NCBI GenBank assembly: GCA_001600415.1
Contig: BCJX01000007.1
Location: 310,999-374,998 of the forward strand
Direction: 5' to 3'
DNA length: 64,000 nt
DNA from: Pascua guehoae
Lineage: Eukaryota; Basidiomycota; Tremellomycetes; Trichosporonales; Trichosporonaceae
The translations under genes were made by a program, and so were the position numbers. Positions within the stretch are counted from its first letter, which is position 1. Each line of letters starts with the position of its first letter. The notes under the pieces were generated by a model. It ran no database searches. It was not told where the DNA came from and worked only from the letters and a program-made list of their open reading frames with translations. Below, in pieces: positions 33,489 through 45,068 of the stretch.

Positions 33489-34622
33489 ATGCTGAAGCGC
33501 AAGGCCGCCCATGAGGCATCCACCCGTAATACGCGGCACCGACTCGCCCGTCGGGCCGCCACACCGTCGACCGTTATCGACCACCTCGCGTTCCCGCACA
33601 TCATGGAGACCATCATTGCCGCCCTCGATTACACCACCCTTGGGAGTCTGGGGCGCACTTGCCGCAAGTACTATGACCAATTCTACCTCGGTCCCCACTG
33701 TATCGTGACCGCCAAAGGCACCGAACTGGCGGTTGCACCGTTCCACGATCCCGGTGCGACGCGCGTCCCAGCGGCTTTCCGTGACGACTTTCAATACTTG
33801 ACCCGGCGCAAGGTCGACCAGGACACCTGGCTTGGTCGGCTTGGCGTGGTGGACCTGAAATTTGACAACGTCCCTTATTCATTTCTACCAAACGTATCAG
33901 ACGAGAACAAAGCGAAGCTCGCGGGGCTGCTCAAGCCGATTGTCGTGCGCATGAAGACATTCCTCCCTGTGAACGCCAAGGTGGCCATCTACATCTGCAA
34001 TTATGCACCCAAATACGACCACGGCATGGAAAGATGGGCCACGGTCGACTGGCACAATGGGACGTGCATTCGCAGTTCGCAGCCCGACCGTTCGGGTACT
34101 CCGCTTTCGAACCCCCCGGACAAGATCGTTCTGGCCGTGCAGTACAGCCCTATTCGGGGTGCACTATTCCCTGGTCGGGATCCGTTATTCGGTACCCTTT
34201 TCGTCATCGCCTGCAATGAGCCGATCGTCGTGCACTTTGTTAAGCTCAACGAGCCCCCTCTCAACCCCATGACACCAGAGGCACCAGTGGGGGACCGGTT
34301 TGGCGCAGACCATGCGTTCGGCGTTATTCAAAGCGTTGCCTTCTTTCTGAGTAGCTCGAGGAAGATTACAGTGGTTGGACTAGAAACTATCAGCCCCTGG
34401 CAATTCGAGTTTCTCAAGGCGGAAACGGCCCATCTCGAGCTATCCCGTGAACAACAGATTTGTCACCTGTTGGCAAACGACCCGAATTTGTGGAGGTGGC
34501 ATCAGCACAACCGTTCATCAGACAACCTGAATATCCGATTCCTCACCGTTGAAGAGTACGCGAAAGAGGTATCGCCCGTCATGCTGGCCCTCGAACGCGG
34601 AGAGGGATTCACTTTTACGTGA
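33489..34622 (+). CDS. F-box-like family protein, paralogue C
   Basis: Single exon, 377 aa, starting MLKRKAAHEAS after a CAACC context. Residues about 32-75 hold IDHLAFPHIMETIIAALDY then GRTCRKYYDQFYLGPH, the F-box-like signature. The remainder carries the family core: VAPFHDPGATRVP, LGVVDLKF, AKVAIYICNYAPKYDH, PPDKIVLAVQYSP, VVHFVKLNEP, VVGLETISPW, ICHLLAND, FLTVEEYA and LALERGEGFTF. It is closest to paralogue A: the segment YLTRRKV here corresponds to YMT-stop-RKV in A. It forms a tandem pair with paralogue D 600 bp downstream. SCF-adaptor function is inferred. Confidence 0.82.
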   Translation: MLKRKAAHEASTRNTRHRLARRAATPSTVIDHLAFPHIMETIIAALDYTTLGSLGRTCRKYYDQFYLGPHCIVTAKGTELAVAPFHDPGATRVPAAFRDDFQYLTRRKVDQDTWLGRLGVVDLKFDNVPYSFLPNVSDENKAKLAGLLKPIVVRMKTFLPVNAKVAIYICNYAPKYDHGMERWATVDWHNGTCIRSSQPDRSGTPLSNPPDKIVLAVQYSPIRGALFPGRDPLFGTLFVIACNEPIVVHFVKLNEPPLNPMTPEAPVGDRFGADHAFGVIQSVAFFLSSSRKITVVGLETISPWQFEFLKAETAHLELSREQQICHLLANDPNLWRWHQHNRSSDNLNIRFLTVEEYAKEVSPVMLALERGEGFTFT

Positions 34623-35235
34623 CAGGGTGGAGAGAGATGAGTGCAGGAGAGGCGCAGAATATGGGCAGACAAGGAGGTAGCCATCACTCGAACCGGGGTG
34701 ACAACACGTATACCGATGATCGGGCACGCAGGGCATGTGACAGGGAAGCGAAGAGGAGTTTGTAGTATACAGTTGATGTGATTGAGATGGAGGTGCAAGG
34801 CGTAGTGCTGGGTCGCTCTCGTCGTTGTCTCATTGCTCATTGCGACGGGCGCCTGACGCAGGAGTGGGACTTGAACCGTACTGGACCCTTACGTGGTTGA
34901 GATTTGTTGGTCGGCCAAAATGCACTACAACAGTTGAAAGTGTGCTCACCTTGTGATGTTGGGTATTTCAGAGTGCCACGGAGATCTCTCGCCGATCACG
35001 CACCCTCCTTCCCTCCCCAGCCCCTTTCCTTCCTTCGCCCGGCTCCCATTTTGCAACTGACCTTCCTCGCTTTCCCCCACATATATCTTTCTCAACTCTT
35101 TCAACGTCTCCATCTCTCTTCCACTCTCTCACCTTCCTTCCTCACTTTTGCCACCTCCAGCTTCCTTCCGTTACTCTTCTCCACTCCTCCTGCTTCACCA
35201 TCTCCGTTCTACTCAATTCCCCACGGGCGCCAACC
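34623..35235. other. Intergenic between tandem paralogues C and D
   Basis: The first 200 bp should be the 3' UTR of C. A CACATATATC element at 35080-35089 and a long CT-rich leader precede the ATG of D. A minus-strand B-box-like GGTTCAAGTCC near 34875-34865 has no T-stem pairing and is not called a tRNA. Confidence 0.5.
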
Positions 35236-36375
35236 ATGTCGAAGCGCAAGACTACCGACGACCCGCCCTCTCCGGACGCCAGGGCACCGCCTCCCCCACC
35301 TGCACCCACCACTTCGGCCTCTCTCACCACTTCCGATTCTTCCTCGGTGATCGTCATCGACCACATCGCCTTCCCCCACATCATGGAGGCCATCATTGCC
35401 GCCGCGGATCTCACTGTCCTTTACAACCTCGCACTTACGTGCCGCAAGTATTACGACAAGCTCTATATCGGCCCCCACGGCGTCATTACCAAGCAGGACG
35501 ACCGGCTCGCCTTTGCACCCTTTCTCGTGCCGAACGTGCAACGTGTTCCGATGGGGTTTCGCCACAGCCGCTGCAAGAAACTGGGCGCGCTGCGGGTTGT
35601 GGACCTGGAAGTGGACGACCTTGGCACGCTGTCGTACATTGAGGTCGTCAATTTTGAGACGTTCATCCATCCGACAGTCTTGCGCGTTCCCCAGTCCTTG
35701 CCGTTCAATGCCAATGCCCCGGTGGTCGTCTACATGCTGAATTACGTTCCAAAGGACGATAACGTCGAAAGCCGGAAATTGCACATGACGATCTGTGCCT
35801 CGAATGCTGGCGATGACTGCGACCCGAATGATGGCGACTCGGATGATGGCGACTCGAATGACCGCGACTCGAATGACCGCTCTCAAACCTCCGGCCGTGC
35901 TCACAAGATCGTTGTGGGAGTACACTACAGCCCCAGTCAGCCGGCCGCATACCGCTCTCTCGTCTTCGGCCCCAAATCCCCTACCGTGCTGCATTTTGTC
36001 AATACTGGCGAAGGCTCCCTCAACCACACGGTACCTACGGTGACGGGATTCAGCGCCGACAACGCCCTCGCAGTTATTTCCGACATCGTTTTCAACAGTC
36101 CAGAGACCCTCACCGTGGTCGGGCTCGAGACGGTTACCCCCTGGAAGTTTGTGGACGGCTCGCTCAAAACGAAGATTGCTCATCTCGACCCGGACGCCCG
36201 CGAGCAGCACATCCGCCATGTTCTATCATCCCACCAGTTCTTCCAGTCTCGCAAGCAGCGTCAGTTCAGGCAATCCCCCGATAGGTGGCGTTTCCTCACC
36301 GTCGACGAGTATGCTCAAGACGTGTCGCCGACGATGCTTGCGCTCGAGCGCGGCGAAGGATTCACTTTTATGTGA
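35236..36375 (+). CDS. F-box-like family protein, paralogue D
   Basis: Single exon, 379 aa, starting MSKRKTTDDPP. After a Pro-rich linker comes IDHIAFPHIMEAIIAAADL then LALTCRKYYDKLYIGPH. The family core follows: FAPFLVPNVQRVP, LRVVDLEVDDL, VVVYMLNYVPKDD, KIVVGVHYSP, VLHFVNTGEG, VVGLETVTPW, IAHLDPDAREQHIRHVL, FLTVDEYA and LALERGEGFTFM. A 15-bp minisatellite inserts a DGDSxD-type acidic repeat where the other copies have a variable loop. It is a tandem neighbour of C with the same orientation, consistent with local duplication. Function as a ubiquitin-ligase adaptor is inferred. Confidence 0.82.
   Translation: MSKRKTTDDPPSPDARAPPPPPAPTTSASLTTSDSSSVIVIDHIAFPHIMEAIIAAADLTVLYNLALTCRKYYDKLYIGPHGVITKQDDRLAFAPFLVPNVQRVPMGFRHSRCKKLGALRVVDLEVDDLGTLSYIEVVNFETFIHPTVLRVPQSLPFNANAPVVVYMLNYVPKDDNVESRKLHMTICASNAGDDCDPNDGDSDDGDSNDRDSNDRSQTSGRAHKIVVGVHYSPSQPAAYRSLVFGPKSPTVLHFVNTGEGSLNHTVPTVTGFSADNALAVISDIVFNSPETLTVVGLETVTPWKFVDGSLKTKIAHLDPDAREQHIRHVLSSHQFFQSRKQRQFRQSPDRWRFLTVDEYAQDVSPTMLALERGEGFTFM
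35824..35880 (+). repeat. 15-bp coding minisatellite in paralogue D
   Basis: About 3.8 copies of a GATGATGGCGACTCG-like unit (variant AATGACCGCGACTCG), all in frame, encoding repeats of D/N-D-G/R-D-S. It is absent from paralogues A, B and C. Confidence 0.85.
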
Positions 36376-37780
36376 CGAGATGGAGCGAGAGAGGCCCGGA
36401 GAGGAGAGGGAGAGACGCACCGAAGGTCACCAGGCGAGTCGGACGGCACATAAACCGAGGTTCTTCAAGCGACCGAGCTGTACCCCGGATACACTGAGAA
36501 CGAACGGCAAGGTAGCAAGATACACGATGCACAAGTTCAAGGAGAAGAAGCGAGACACGATATCATTGAGGGTGTGTGAGCAAGGTTACATACATGACTG
36601 TGATGGTAGGGGGAGGATCTCGCGTGGGACTGGCGTACTTTCTGGCCAGTGTCAGGGGGGAATGGGGTGGGAGGGAGCACCTTCTATCCAGCCTCTCAAG
36701 TGCATTAATAGAACAGCATTTGTCCGTTCGGTGAGTTCAAGGCTTACCATTGCTCACCACTATTGTCTGCAACATCGCAGCAATCACTGACGGTATTGAT
36801 AAGGAGTGAAATACGCAGCACGCCGCACGGTGGCCATGCGAGTACCACCAGTCGTTGTCCTACACTCGAGCAACTCCCAGCTTCCTGTTCGAGAAATTGA
36901 CCACCCTCCCAGTTACACAGTCTTGGAATCTGGTCCCAACGGAAGACAGGTCAGGACAGCTGTCTCGCGTGTGCCACTGCATGACGCTCAGGCCAGGGTC
37001 TTTCCACCTGAAGGCACAGGAACGGGTCCTCCGGATACAGGGGGGCCAGTGTGAGGTTGTGACGCCAGTTGAAAGAGGTTTCGACAAAGGGGTGGGTGCA
37101 TTGCTGCAGGCGACGAGAGCTCATACCAGCGCTCACGCGTCATGTGCATCATGTGGTTCAGCAAAGACAAGGTTTGTTCGGGATCGGCGGGTCGGGATCG
37201 ACGGATTGTCATGCCCCTATTTAGTCCTTCGAGCACCTCACGGGAAACACTGTCTGGCGATTTTTGCAGCAGTTAAAAGCCAGCAGAGAAGAACGATCAG
37301 CCTGAAAGACGAGCCTCGGTAAGTAAGTGTAAAGGTCGAGCCCCGCAACTGCGTGTTAAGGTTGGGTGGTGCAGTATTCCAGCAATCAGTGGGTGGCGTG
37401 TCGTTTGTTGACAGCTGGTGCCCCGCTTCCAGTACGGCCACGTCGTCGTCGTTGCGCAAGCCGCGGGAAGGGGTGGTCGCGCGCGACGACGTTTCCATGA
37501 TGGCGAAGAGGGTTTGACTCCGCCCGCCAGCAAGCACATCCCTCGGGGAACTTAAACATGTCGTTTGGAAGCAAGAGGGTGCCTTGGTTTTGTCTTGACG
37601 ACTGGACGGTCGGGATGGGCGTGACGGAGGATGCCACCCTCCCATACCTTTGGTGCCGTGCGGGCCTCACTGCTCGCATCTCACTCCGCCTTGCATGGCC
37701 GGGCCAGGGTCCCCCTTTGGACGTATGTGCCTGGTGCTAAGTTGGGACAGGCACTCGCAACTGGGTTTTCTGGTGCAAGC
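36376..37780. other. Intergenic, no gene supported
   Basis: Frames such as 36855-37322 (plus) and 36988-37236 (minus) have no domain and overlap each other. No RNA gene was found. Confidence 0.45.
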
Positions 37781-37909
37781 TACAGAGGGTGTCAAAATGG
37801 AGCGAGAAAGGCACGCGGATGTTGAGCTGCTGCCAGACGTGCAGACATTTCAAAGTGTCCGTGAATCTCACCCTGCGCCACTTCTCGTTCCTTTTTTGCA
37901 CCTTCTGTA
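37781..37909. mobile_element. Mariner-like MITE, 125 bp
   Basis: The element runs 37783-37907 between TA dinucleotides. Left end CAGAGGGTGTCAAAATGGAG; right end, reversed, CAGAAGGTGCAAAAAAGGAA; both continue CGAGAA. The right arm, reversed, also contains GTGGCGCAGGGTGAGA, shared with the MITE at 23219. The right-hand TA (37908-37909) is also the left TA of the next element. Confidence 0.8.
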
Positions 37910-38042
37910 CAGAGGGTGTCAACAAGGACCGTGAGGGTGCAGGGTGATATTTGTCTGACGCTGCTGAATACTCATCTCAGAGCAGCGTGCCACGGCATCC
38001 CTGCGCCCCTCACGGCCCTTTCGACTTTCGACACCCTCTGTA
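37908..38042. mobile_element. Mariner-like MITE, 131 bp, abutting the previous one
   Basis: The element runs 37910-38040 between TA dinucleotides. Left end CAGAGGGTGTCAACAAGG; right end, reversed, CAGAGGGTGTCGAAAGTC; both continue to a CCGTGAGGG block. The right arm, reversed, contains GGCGCAGGGATGCCG as in the MITE at 23219. No coding capacity. Confidence 0.82.
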
Positions 38043-39935
38043 CATCCATTGTGGCATCGCAACGGTGTCATTCCCGGGAATGTTACTGGTTCTGCGTGTG
38101 GGTTTGCCAAACCCACATCACAGACGCGCACGGATAGACCGTTGAAACGCGGTTATGGCGCCGAGGTTGGAGTGTTAGCCGCGATGGCCGGTCAGATTGG
38201 TGGGATGTGACTGGCAGGCTGGCGGTGACATGCAAACTTGGGGACTGTGGCGTCAGGGGCCATTTGGGCACGCTTCGGACATGTGGATGGGCGCAGTGTG
38301 GGGTCAAAGGCGGGGTCGAGCCGGTCGAGGCAGCAGGGTGTCTCAGCCTGGATGTGGCTGAGAAGGCCTAGGGTTAAAGAAATCGCGACACGGAAGATCA
38401 CAAACCTGTCGAGGAGGGAACGTGCAATGGGACGAGAGTAAGTGTGCCTTGGGAAAGTGCTTTGGGTAAGAAGTAGATGCTAGACATTGTCAGGGATTGC
38501 CATGGTATTCCTGGGTGTATCGCTGTCGGATGTTGTTACGGCAAATGGTCACCCCATCACCCCCTTTGCCCTGCCAGTAAGGGCGAGAGAGTAAGAACGA
38601 ACCACTGCCACGAGAAGCAATTGTGGGAACAGCCAGTATGCCAAGCGGATATCCGTGCCGCACTCAACAACACGCCCCCTGAGAGCCGAGGCACAAACGT
38701 GTGAGGGCGACGAAGGTTTACATACATCGTGAGTGTGTGCTGACTGGCTGGGTTGCGGTTGGTGGTAGGGAATCGCAAAGATCGACACTGTGTGGGCAGG
38801 GAGGACAGTCGGCCTCTTTTCGGTTACGTGAGTATGCCGTGTTCCGTGGCCTGGTCCCCCTCCCTGAACATTGGATGATGAGCGTTCTGCAGGCACACAC
38901 AGGTCCCAGGTCCTACAGGCCACAGGGCAAGGTGAGACAAGGACCGTTGTGGCGGCAGAAGACCGCCCGATGAGTGGCTGATAGGCTGTCGTCCGACTGC
39001 AGCGAGACATGTTATATGGTCCCTGCCAGCCGGTCGGCAGCCAACCGGGGCCCGTAACTGAATTCGTTGCGCAGTGGCGTGCCTGCGAGCAAAAAGAGGC
39101 GTAAAAAAAGGACACCGGTCGAAAGAGAGCGATGTCCACCATCGCATCGATCCAGGAGGGCAAATGGGCGTCTAGGGAAAAGCCACGCCGGCCACAAACG
39201 TGAGACGTCCTGTCAGCGTCTCGTCGTCGTCGTTACCTGAAGCAAATCCTTGGATGCCTCGGAGACTTTGACGCGCAGCTTAATGTCAACTCGGTTTCTA
39301 TGGACCCTGTTGTCAGCTTTCGGTCGTCCCTTGCGGCGTTGCGGCGTCCTCCAAGCTACGCACCACACTGGTTGCTCACTCGGCCCCGGCGGGTGGGTTG
39401 GTCACCTGCATCACTCATGCCTTCCTTGCCATGTCACGTCTTAGACCAGCGCAGACACGACGCGTAAAGCGCGCATCGACCGAGTGATGCTTGGCAAGCC
39501 AGGTGTGGGTGCGTGCACAGAACACGCCGCCTTCTAGCGTCACTAGCCTTGGAGGTTGGTCGTCAGTGACAGTCTTGATCTCACTCGTCTTGTTCTTTTC
39601 TTGTCGCGCATCGATAATCGATAACCCAGGCGAGGCTTCTTAGGTGACCACCATTCCCCCAGGGCCACCCATAGCACCCGTCCTCAGTTTGTCTGCCTCA
39701 CCTTTGCTCCGATTGTCCGTCTCCACTAGATCACTAGACTAGCCGCATCACTAGCGCGCCTTCATTTTTGCCAGCCAGCTGCGTCTACCCACCTCGCAGC
39801 TCGACGCTCGACGCTCGACCCGCGACGCATCCAATTACCCCCGTCGTTCCGTCGTCCTCATCCTGGCCATTTGCCCGTCTCCTCAACAGCTGACATCGAC
39901 GTCGTACTCTGCCTCGTAAAAAAAAGCCCCGCCAC
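38043..39935. other. Mostly unassigned; possible small spliced gene near 39.1-39.6 kb
   Basis: 38.0-39.0 kb shows nothing I can support. Between 39080 and 39600 several coding-like segments exist. On the minus strand one reads VHRNRVDIKLRVKVSEASKD (about 39307-39238) and another KTVTDDQPPRLVTLEGGVF (about 39560-39500). On the plus strand there is MSTIASIQEGKW (39131) and ILGCLGDFDAQLN. No splice chain joins them without a stop, so no gene is called. From about 39700 the DNA is the leader of the transcription factor gene. Confidence 0.35.
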
Positions 39936-42900
39936 ATGCCTCTCGACCAGGCAGGGCTCCACGGCCACAATGGCCTCAATGGCCCGAACGGCCACCACCA
40001 CGATGGCCAGTTTGTCCATCAAGGTTTCACCGACAACGTACTCCACCACCCGCCGCCTCCGACCATCACCGTACCGGGTTTGCCCCCACCTCCATCGGTG
40101 AGTCATACTGCCTGCCAGCGAAGCGAACCCGTGAACCCGTGTGCAGACACATACCGCGGCCGCGGCAGAGGCGTCGAACATTGCATCTACCGTGGCAATG
40201 ATCATGATTGGTGATGACGACGAGTACCAACATTGTCATGGGCAGCAGTCGTCATGTCCATGCATTGCGACCCAATTGTGCTGTTGGTTTGGGTGCCCGG
40301 CCTTGCTTCATTGCCGCAATGCCGTCGTGGCGCTGCCGTACGTTGGGCATTTGGGTGAGGCGGGGCGTTGGTCGGTGGGTGGATTTTTCCCTTGTGCCTT
40401 TTGGGTAACCTTGATTGCCACCCCCAATGCCACCCACCCACACCTACCCACGCCGCCACCGCCGCCGCCTCTGCCTCCTCACCCTCATTCCCCCTCTCTC
40501 TGCCTCTGTGCCAGGTTTCCATTCAGCCATTCCGTACATCCGCTCTCTTCCTCCCTCGGGTCCTCTGGACCGCTGGCCGCTGGTCCTCTGACCATTTACC
40601 CATCCCACACCACACCACCCCTCCTCTTGTCATTTCGTCGCTCTCTCTCTCTCTCTGTCTCTCTCCGCATCTCTCCCATCTCCATTGCATTTTCGAACCC
40701 ACCTTCTTTTTCCCCTGGCGTCGCACATCCTACCATTACAAACGGACGGTGCTCGTGGTCCGCCCACCGCGCTCGGCCTGCCTCTCTCCCTGTTGTCTGC
40801 GGCCCGCACCGCCGCTGCCAATTGTCTCCAAGCTCCGCTCCTGCGGCGACCCAGATCAGGTCCAGAACTCTACTCGTCGTCGCGCTCCCAGCACTGTAGC
40901 AACCCCCCACCCCACCGAGAGCGTCGTCGCTGCAGTCTTTTCTTCATCATCATCACCACCACTACCACTACTACTACTACCACTGGCACCGACACGCTCC
41001 ACTGCATCAACCTCGAAACTCACTCTCGCAGCCACTCCAACCCACGGACAACTTGTACCGCTTCACCAGCCCACAACCGACCACCACCCACATCCAAGGA
41101 CACGAGCCTCCACTGCACCCATTCGGGCCCCCAGGCGCCCATCTCTTGTCGCCCAGCGTCCCAACCCACAGTCCCCACTCCGCATCAACGGTCCAACCGT
41201 TTCCTTACCCCCCGACTCACACTCCGACAACTACCCCAGCCCCATCGTTGCACCCCGCTCCGCCGCCCCTCACCCGCCACTCCAGCGACACCGCACTGTC
41301 CACCGCAGGCATCATGCCCGCCCCGTCCGGCATGTACCCGCCCCGCATTATTGCGCACAACCAGCGAACGGCGAGCTCGTCCAACATATCCAACGTCTCG
41401 GACGTCTCGTCGACATCCGCAGACGGCTGGGCTCAGCCACAGCAAATGTACCAGCAGCAGATTCGGGGCGGTCAACTACAGCAGCCTCCTCGAAGACCGA
41501 GCGATGCGGAAGAGGTCGAGGCCGGTCTCGCACTCGCGGGCCTGGGGCTCGTCGTCGACTCGGACGTCAAGCCCACGCTCCAGCAGCAACAACAGCAGCA
41601 GCAACCACAGGCGTCATCCTCGCAGCAGCAGCACAAGCCGCTGCAGCCTCGGCCGCCTCAGCGAGAGAGCGATGGCCCTACCAAACGTGCCAAGAAGGAC
41701 GACGGCAAGGCGACCAAGGACATGCGAAAAAGCTGCTCTGAATGCCGTCGCCTCAAGGCCAAGTGTGACCGTGTGTTCCCCTGCTCCAACTGCCGACGGC
41801 GCGGGTGCGCGCTCGTGTGCCCCGATGGCGACCTAAGCTGCATGCAGGGCAAGCGACTCGTTCTCGCCTCCACCGAGCAGTTGCACGACCGCATCGCGCA
41901 GCTCGAGGCGGCCCTCTTCCAGGCGCATGGCAAGACCGACACCGGGACGCATCCGCTCCTGGCGCCAAAGTATCTCGATGGCGGCTTTGCGAGCGTAGAC
42001 GATACGCCGCCTCTGGGCAACGGCGGTATACGGGATCTGTCGCCCAAGACGAATGAGCTCAGGGAGGAAATCGCCGGCCGGCGGAGCTCTTCGGGAACAA
42101 GCTTCACCATTGCGACGCCAAACATTTCCACCCTGTCGACGTCCCAGCGCATGGCGGTCGAGACGCTACTCTTGTCTGAGGATGCGGTGCAGACACGCGA
42201 AAACGAGTGGGTGAGCGACAACTCGACCCCCGCACTGCTCTTGAACCGCACGACGCCCGACCATGCCGACGACAAGCACGTCATTGCCGCGCGGTTGCGA
42301 AAGATTCTCGCCGTCTTGCCTCCAAGACAAGAGACACGAAGGAGAGCCACGCAGTTTTGGCAGCAGTGCACTTGGTACCAGAGCCTGTTGCGTCAGGACG
42401 AGTTTGACCGCATCTACGAACCGGCAGTGTACGAGCCGACCCCGGACAACCCCCTCTCGCCACACAAGCTCGCCGTCGTGTTTATGCTACTAGTGCTCGA
42501 TTCGTTTTTCGACTTGCAACGAGACACTGAGGACCCCAAGGTCGCCGACTACTGGGATGCCGCGCAGCGCTGTCTCGACTCGCGCTTTGGATGGGCCGCA
42601 AGCGTGCCCGCCGTCCAGGCGCATGGACTGGCCGCGCTCTTTGTTGGATTTGGCTGGAAGGGCGCGCGTGCGTCCAATTTCTACTGGCTACGACAGATGA
42701 CGACGACCATCCAGCAGCTGGGCATGCACAAGGAGCCCCACCCGTCGGTTCCCCCACAAGAGGCAGACATCCGACGCCGTGTCTTTTGGGAGTCGTTTGT
42801 CATCGACTGCCTCATTTCCATCAACCACGGGCAAAGGACCGCCATCCCGCTCGAAAACATTGAGACCCGGTATCCCGCCTCCCCATTACCCATGGACAGT

Positions 42901-44690
42901 GCTCGGTACGAGTACATGCGTCGCGTCATGTACAGTGTAATCGACATTGGTCTGCGCCCCGACGCGAATCCCGCCGTTCCAGAGCAAATCTATGCCGTCG
43001 AGGAGGAGATGGTCAAGTTTGAGTGAGTTGGGCCAAGTGTTTACAGGCTTCGTAACTCACACCCCTCAGCGTCAACAATATCCCAGCCGTGCACTGCCCG
43101 GCCATGACGGGGACGCCCATGCCCGAACCTCTCGAGGACCTGACCACGATTGATGTCATGCCCATTGCCAAGACGGCTGCCAGTATGGTCATGTACAAGA
43201 GTTCTTGTGAGTGATGCTCGTGGCATGTGTCTCGATCCAGTGACTGACCCCATTCTAGTGTTCCTCTACCGGCCAGCCTTGCGGCGCCTCATTGGGCGTC
43301 TCCGAACCAACAAGGATTCCGGGTTTACTGCGTTTGACAATCACATTGTGACTTCATCGTTTGAGACATGCCGTTGCATCGACGCGTCGGCAAAGTACAT
43401 TACCCGCATGGTAAGTCACCTTGTGTGCGACTTGTTTCACTGCTGACTCAGCAGCAACCGCGAGTTGCCGGTCGGACTTGGACCACATGGGTCCAGCTCT
43501 TTTCGTCGGCTGTCACAATTGCAGCGATTGCCATCTGGTGTGGACCCAATATGGACGACTCTTTTATCAACCAGGCATTCTTTGAGCTCAACGAGATCCA
43601 GCTCATCATCAACGAGAGTGGCTCGGCGCGTGCAAAGGGTGTCCACAACCTCGTGCCTGTTCTCCAGACCATGCTTGCCAACCGCTTCCCCCAAGTTGTC
43701 GGAGGGGACCCGTCACGTGCCCAGATCAACGCCGAGGCCCACGACATGCTCTATGCGCTTCTCGGAGGTGCAGTCGACGCCCACGGCCCCGTCAACCTCG
43801 CCCTCGAGGCAGACCCGATGGCGCCCCATACCAACCTTCCGTTCCAGTCTCTGCAGCCGCAGCAACAGCAGCAACCGCAGGGCAAGCATAGGCCGCAGCG
43901 GCTGCAACGTTACCAGCCCCAGCCCCCTGCGCATCAGCAGCAACAGCATCAGGCGCAACAACAGCATCAGGGGCAGCATCAGCAGCCGCCGCAACCACAG
44001 CGGCTCAACAGTATGCATGCGACATCGATCGGCAGCTCGTCCGCCCACCAGTCACCCATCAACACGTCGCCACCGTCTTTGCTGGCTACCGAGTGGAGCT
44101 CGACCGCGAGCCATAGCTCGTCCCCAGCGGTGCAACAACGCGGGTCCTACGACATTGGCATGCCGCAGGATCAGCAGCAACAGCAGTACAATGTCAGTGG
44201 CGTGACGGTCAACGTCAACAACGCGAGCCCAAACACCGCGGTCTCAAACATGTCAAACGACCCCAACGTGGGCTATTCGACAATGAACAACCTCAGCGGC
44301 ATGGACAACAACCAGGGGGTTCCGAACCCCGCGCTCATGGTGCCAGGATTCATGAACCTCGGAATGGACAATGGCGGCAGCGGCGCGATCACGCCAAACG
44401 CGCCCACGTACTCGCTTCAGCCGTTCCCGATCGAGCCGCTCCAGCCACAGGTTGCCGCCAACATGCTCCCGAGCGAGGAGGACCTCATGTCGAGCAGCGA
44501 GCTGTGGGACCGCCTCCAGACATTCTACGAGCCCATTGTGTGGTGGGGGTTGGGAGACCGCTTCGACAACGGCTTCCGCGCGCCCGACGGCGACGTGACT
44601 GTCCCGTGTGTCATGCCCGAGCCCCCCTTCCCGGGCGGCTTGATGGGCGTGCAGGGCGTGCAGCATGCGCAGAACCAGCAGCAGTGGTGA
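39936..44690 (+). CDS. Zn2Cys6 fungal transcription factor
   Basis: Five exons: 39936-40097, 41032-43022, 43070-43206, 43259-43410 and 43452-44690, giving about 1226 aa. The first intron is 934 nt; the rest are 41-52 nt. The last acceptor is a CAGCAG pair, so one Gln may be optional. The N-terminus is His/Gly/Pro-rich, followed by a long Pro/Ser/Gln linker with a Gln tract. Residues about 288-316 carry the binuclear zinc cluster: CSECRRLKAKCDR then CSNCRRRGCALVC. A short coiled coil follows (LHDRIAQLEAALFQ). Residues about 490-720 match the fungal-specific middle homology domain (RRRVFWESFVIDCLISINHG). The C-terminus is Gln/Asn/Ser-rich, a likely activation domain. Such proteins bind CGG-type promoter sites; the target pathway cannot be read from sequence. 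The exon 1 assignment is the weakest part. Confidence 0.85.
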
Positions 44691-45068
44691 GGGCCCAGGA
44701 AGGGGGTTGAGGGAGGGGGGAGAGTGTCGTGGGAGGCACACACGAAGTGGTATTCTTGTAGGCGGATCAAAACAACAAAATAGCATCGCTGGCGGGCCGT
44801 TGCGTATACAGTAGAATCAGTTGTAGGCGTAGATAACTGTACGAATAGATTTCGATGCCATCCTGGCGTCTAGAGCGTCTAGACATGGTCGAGAACAAGC
44901 CCAATGGGAGCAGATAGGTGTGCGAGAAGAAAGTGCCACAGAAGCTGGTCTGGGTGCCACAAGCCACCCTGGATGACGATGACGGCACGCCTCCACTTTG
45001 GCCTCTGGCCAAAATTCTGACATTTTGCCACCAACAACTCCTTTCCACTCTCCCACATCCCACTTTCC
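44691..45068. other. Intergenic between transcription factor and 45069 gene
   Basis: 3' end of the transcription factor gene and promoter of the next. No other feature is seen. Confidence 0.5.

Noticed and set aside
34860..34895. tRNA on the minus strand
   Set aside because: It has GGTTCAAGTCC but the T-stem (TACGG/CCCAC) does not pair and no acceptor or A-box is present.
38549..39163. 204-aa minus-strand frame as a gene
   Set aside because: No domain, mixed composition, and it overlaps better-looking segments in other frames; no start context.
41185..41475. Frames inside the Zn2Cys6 gene on the other strand
   Set aside because: Shadows of Pro/Gln-rich codons.
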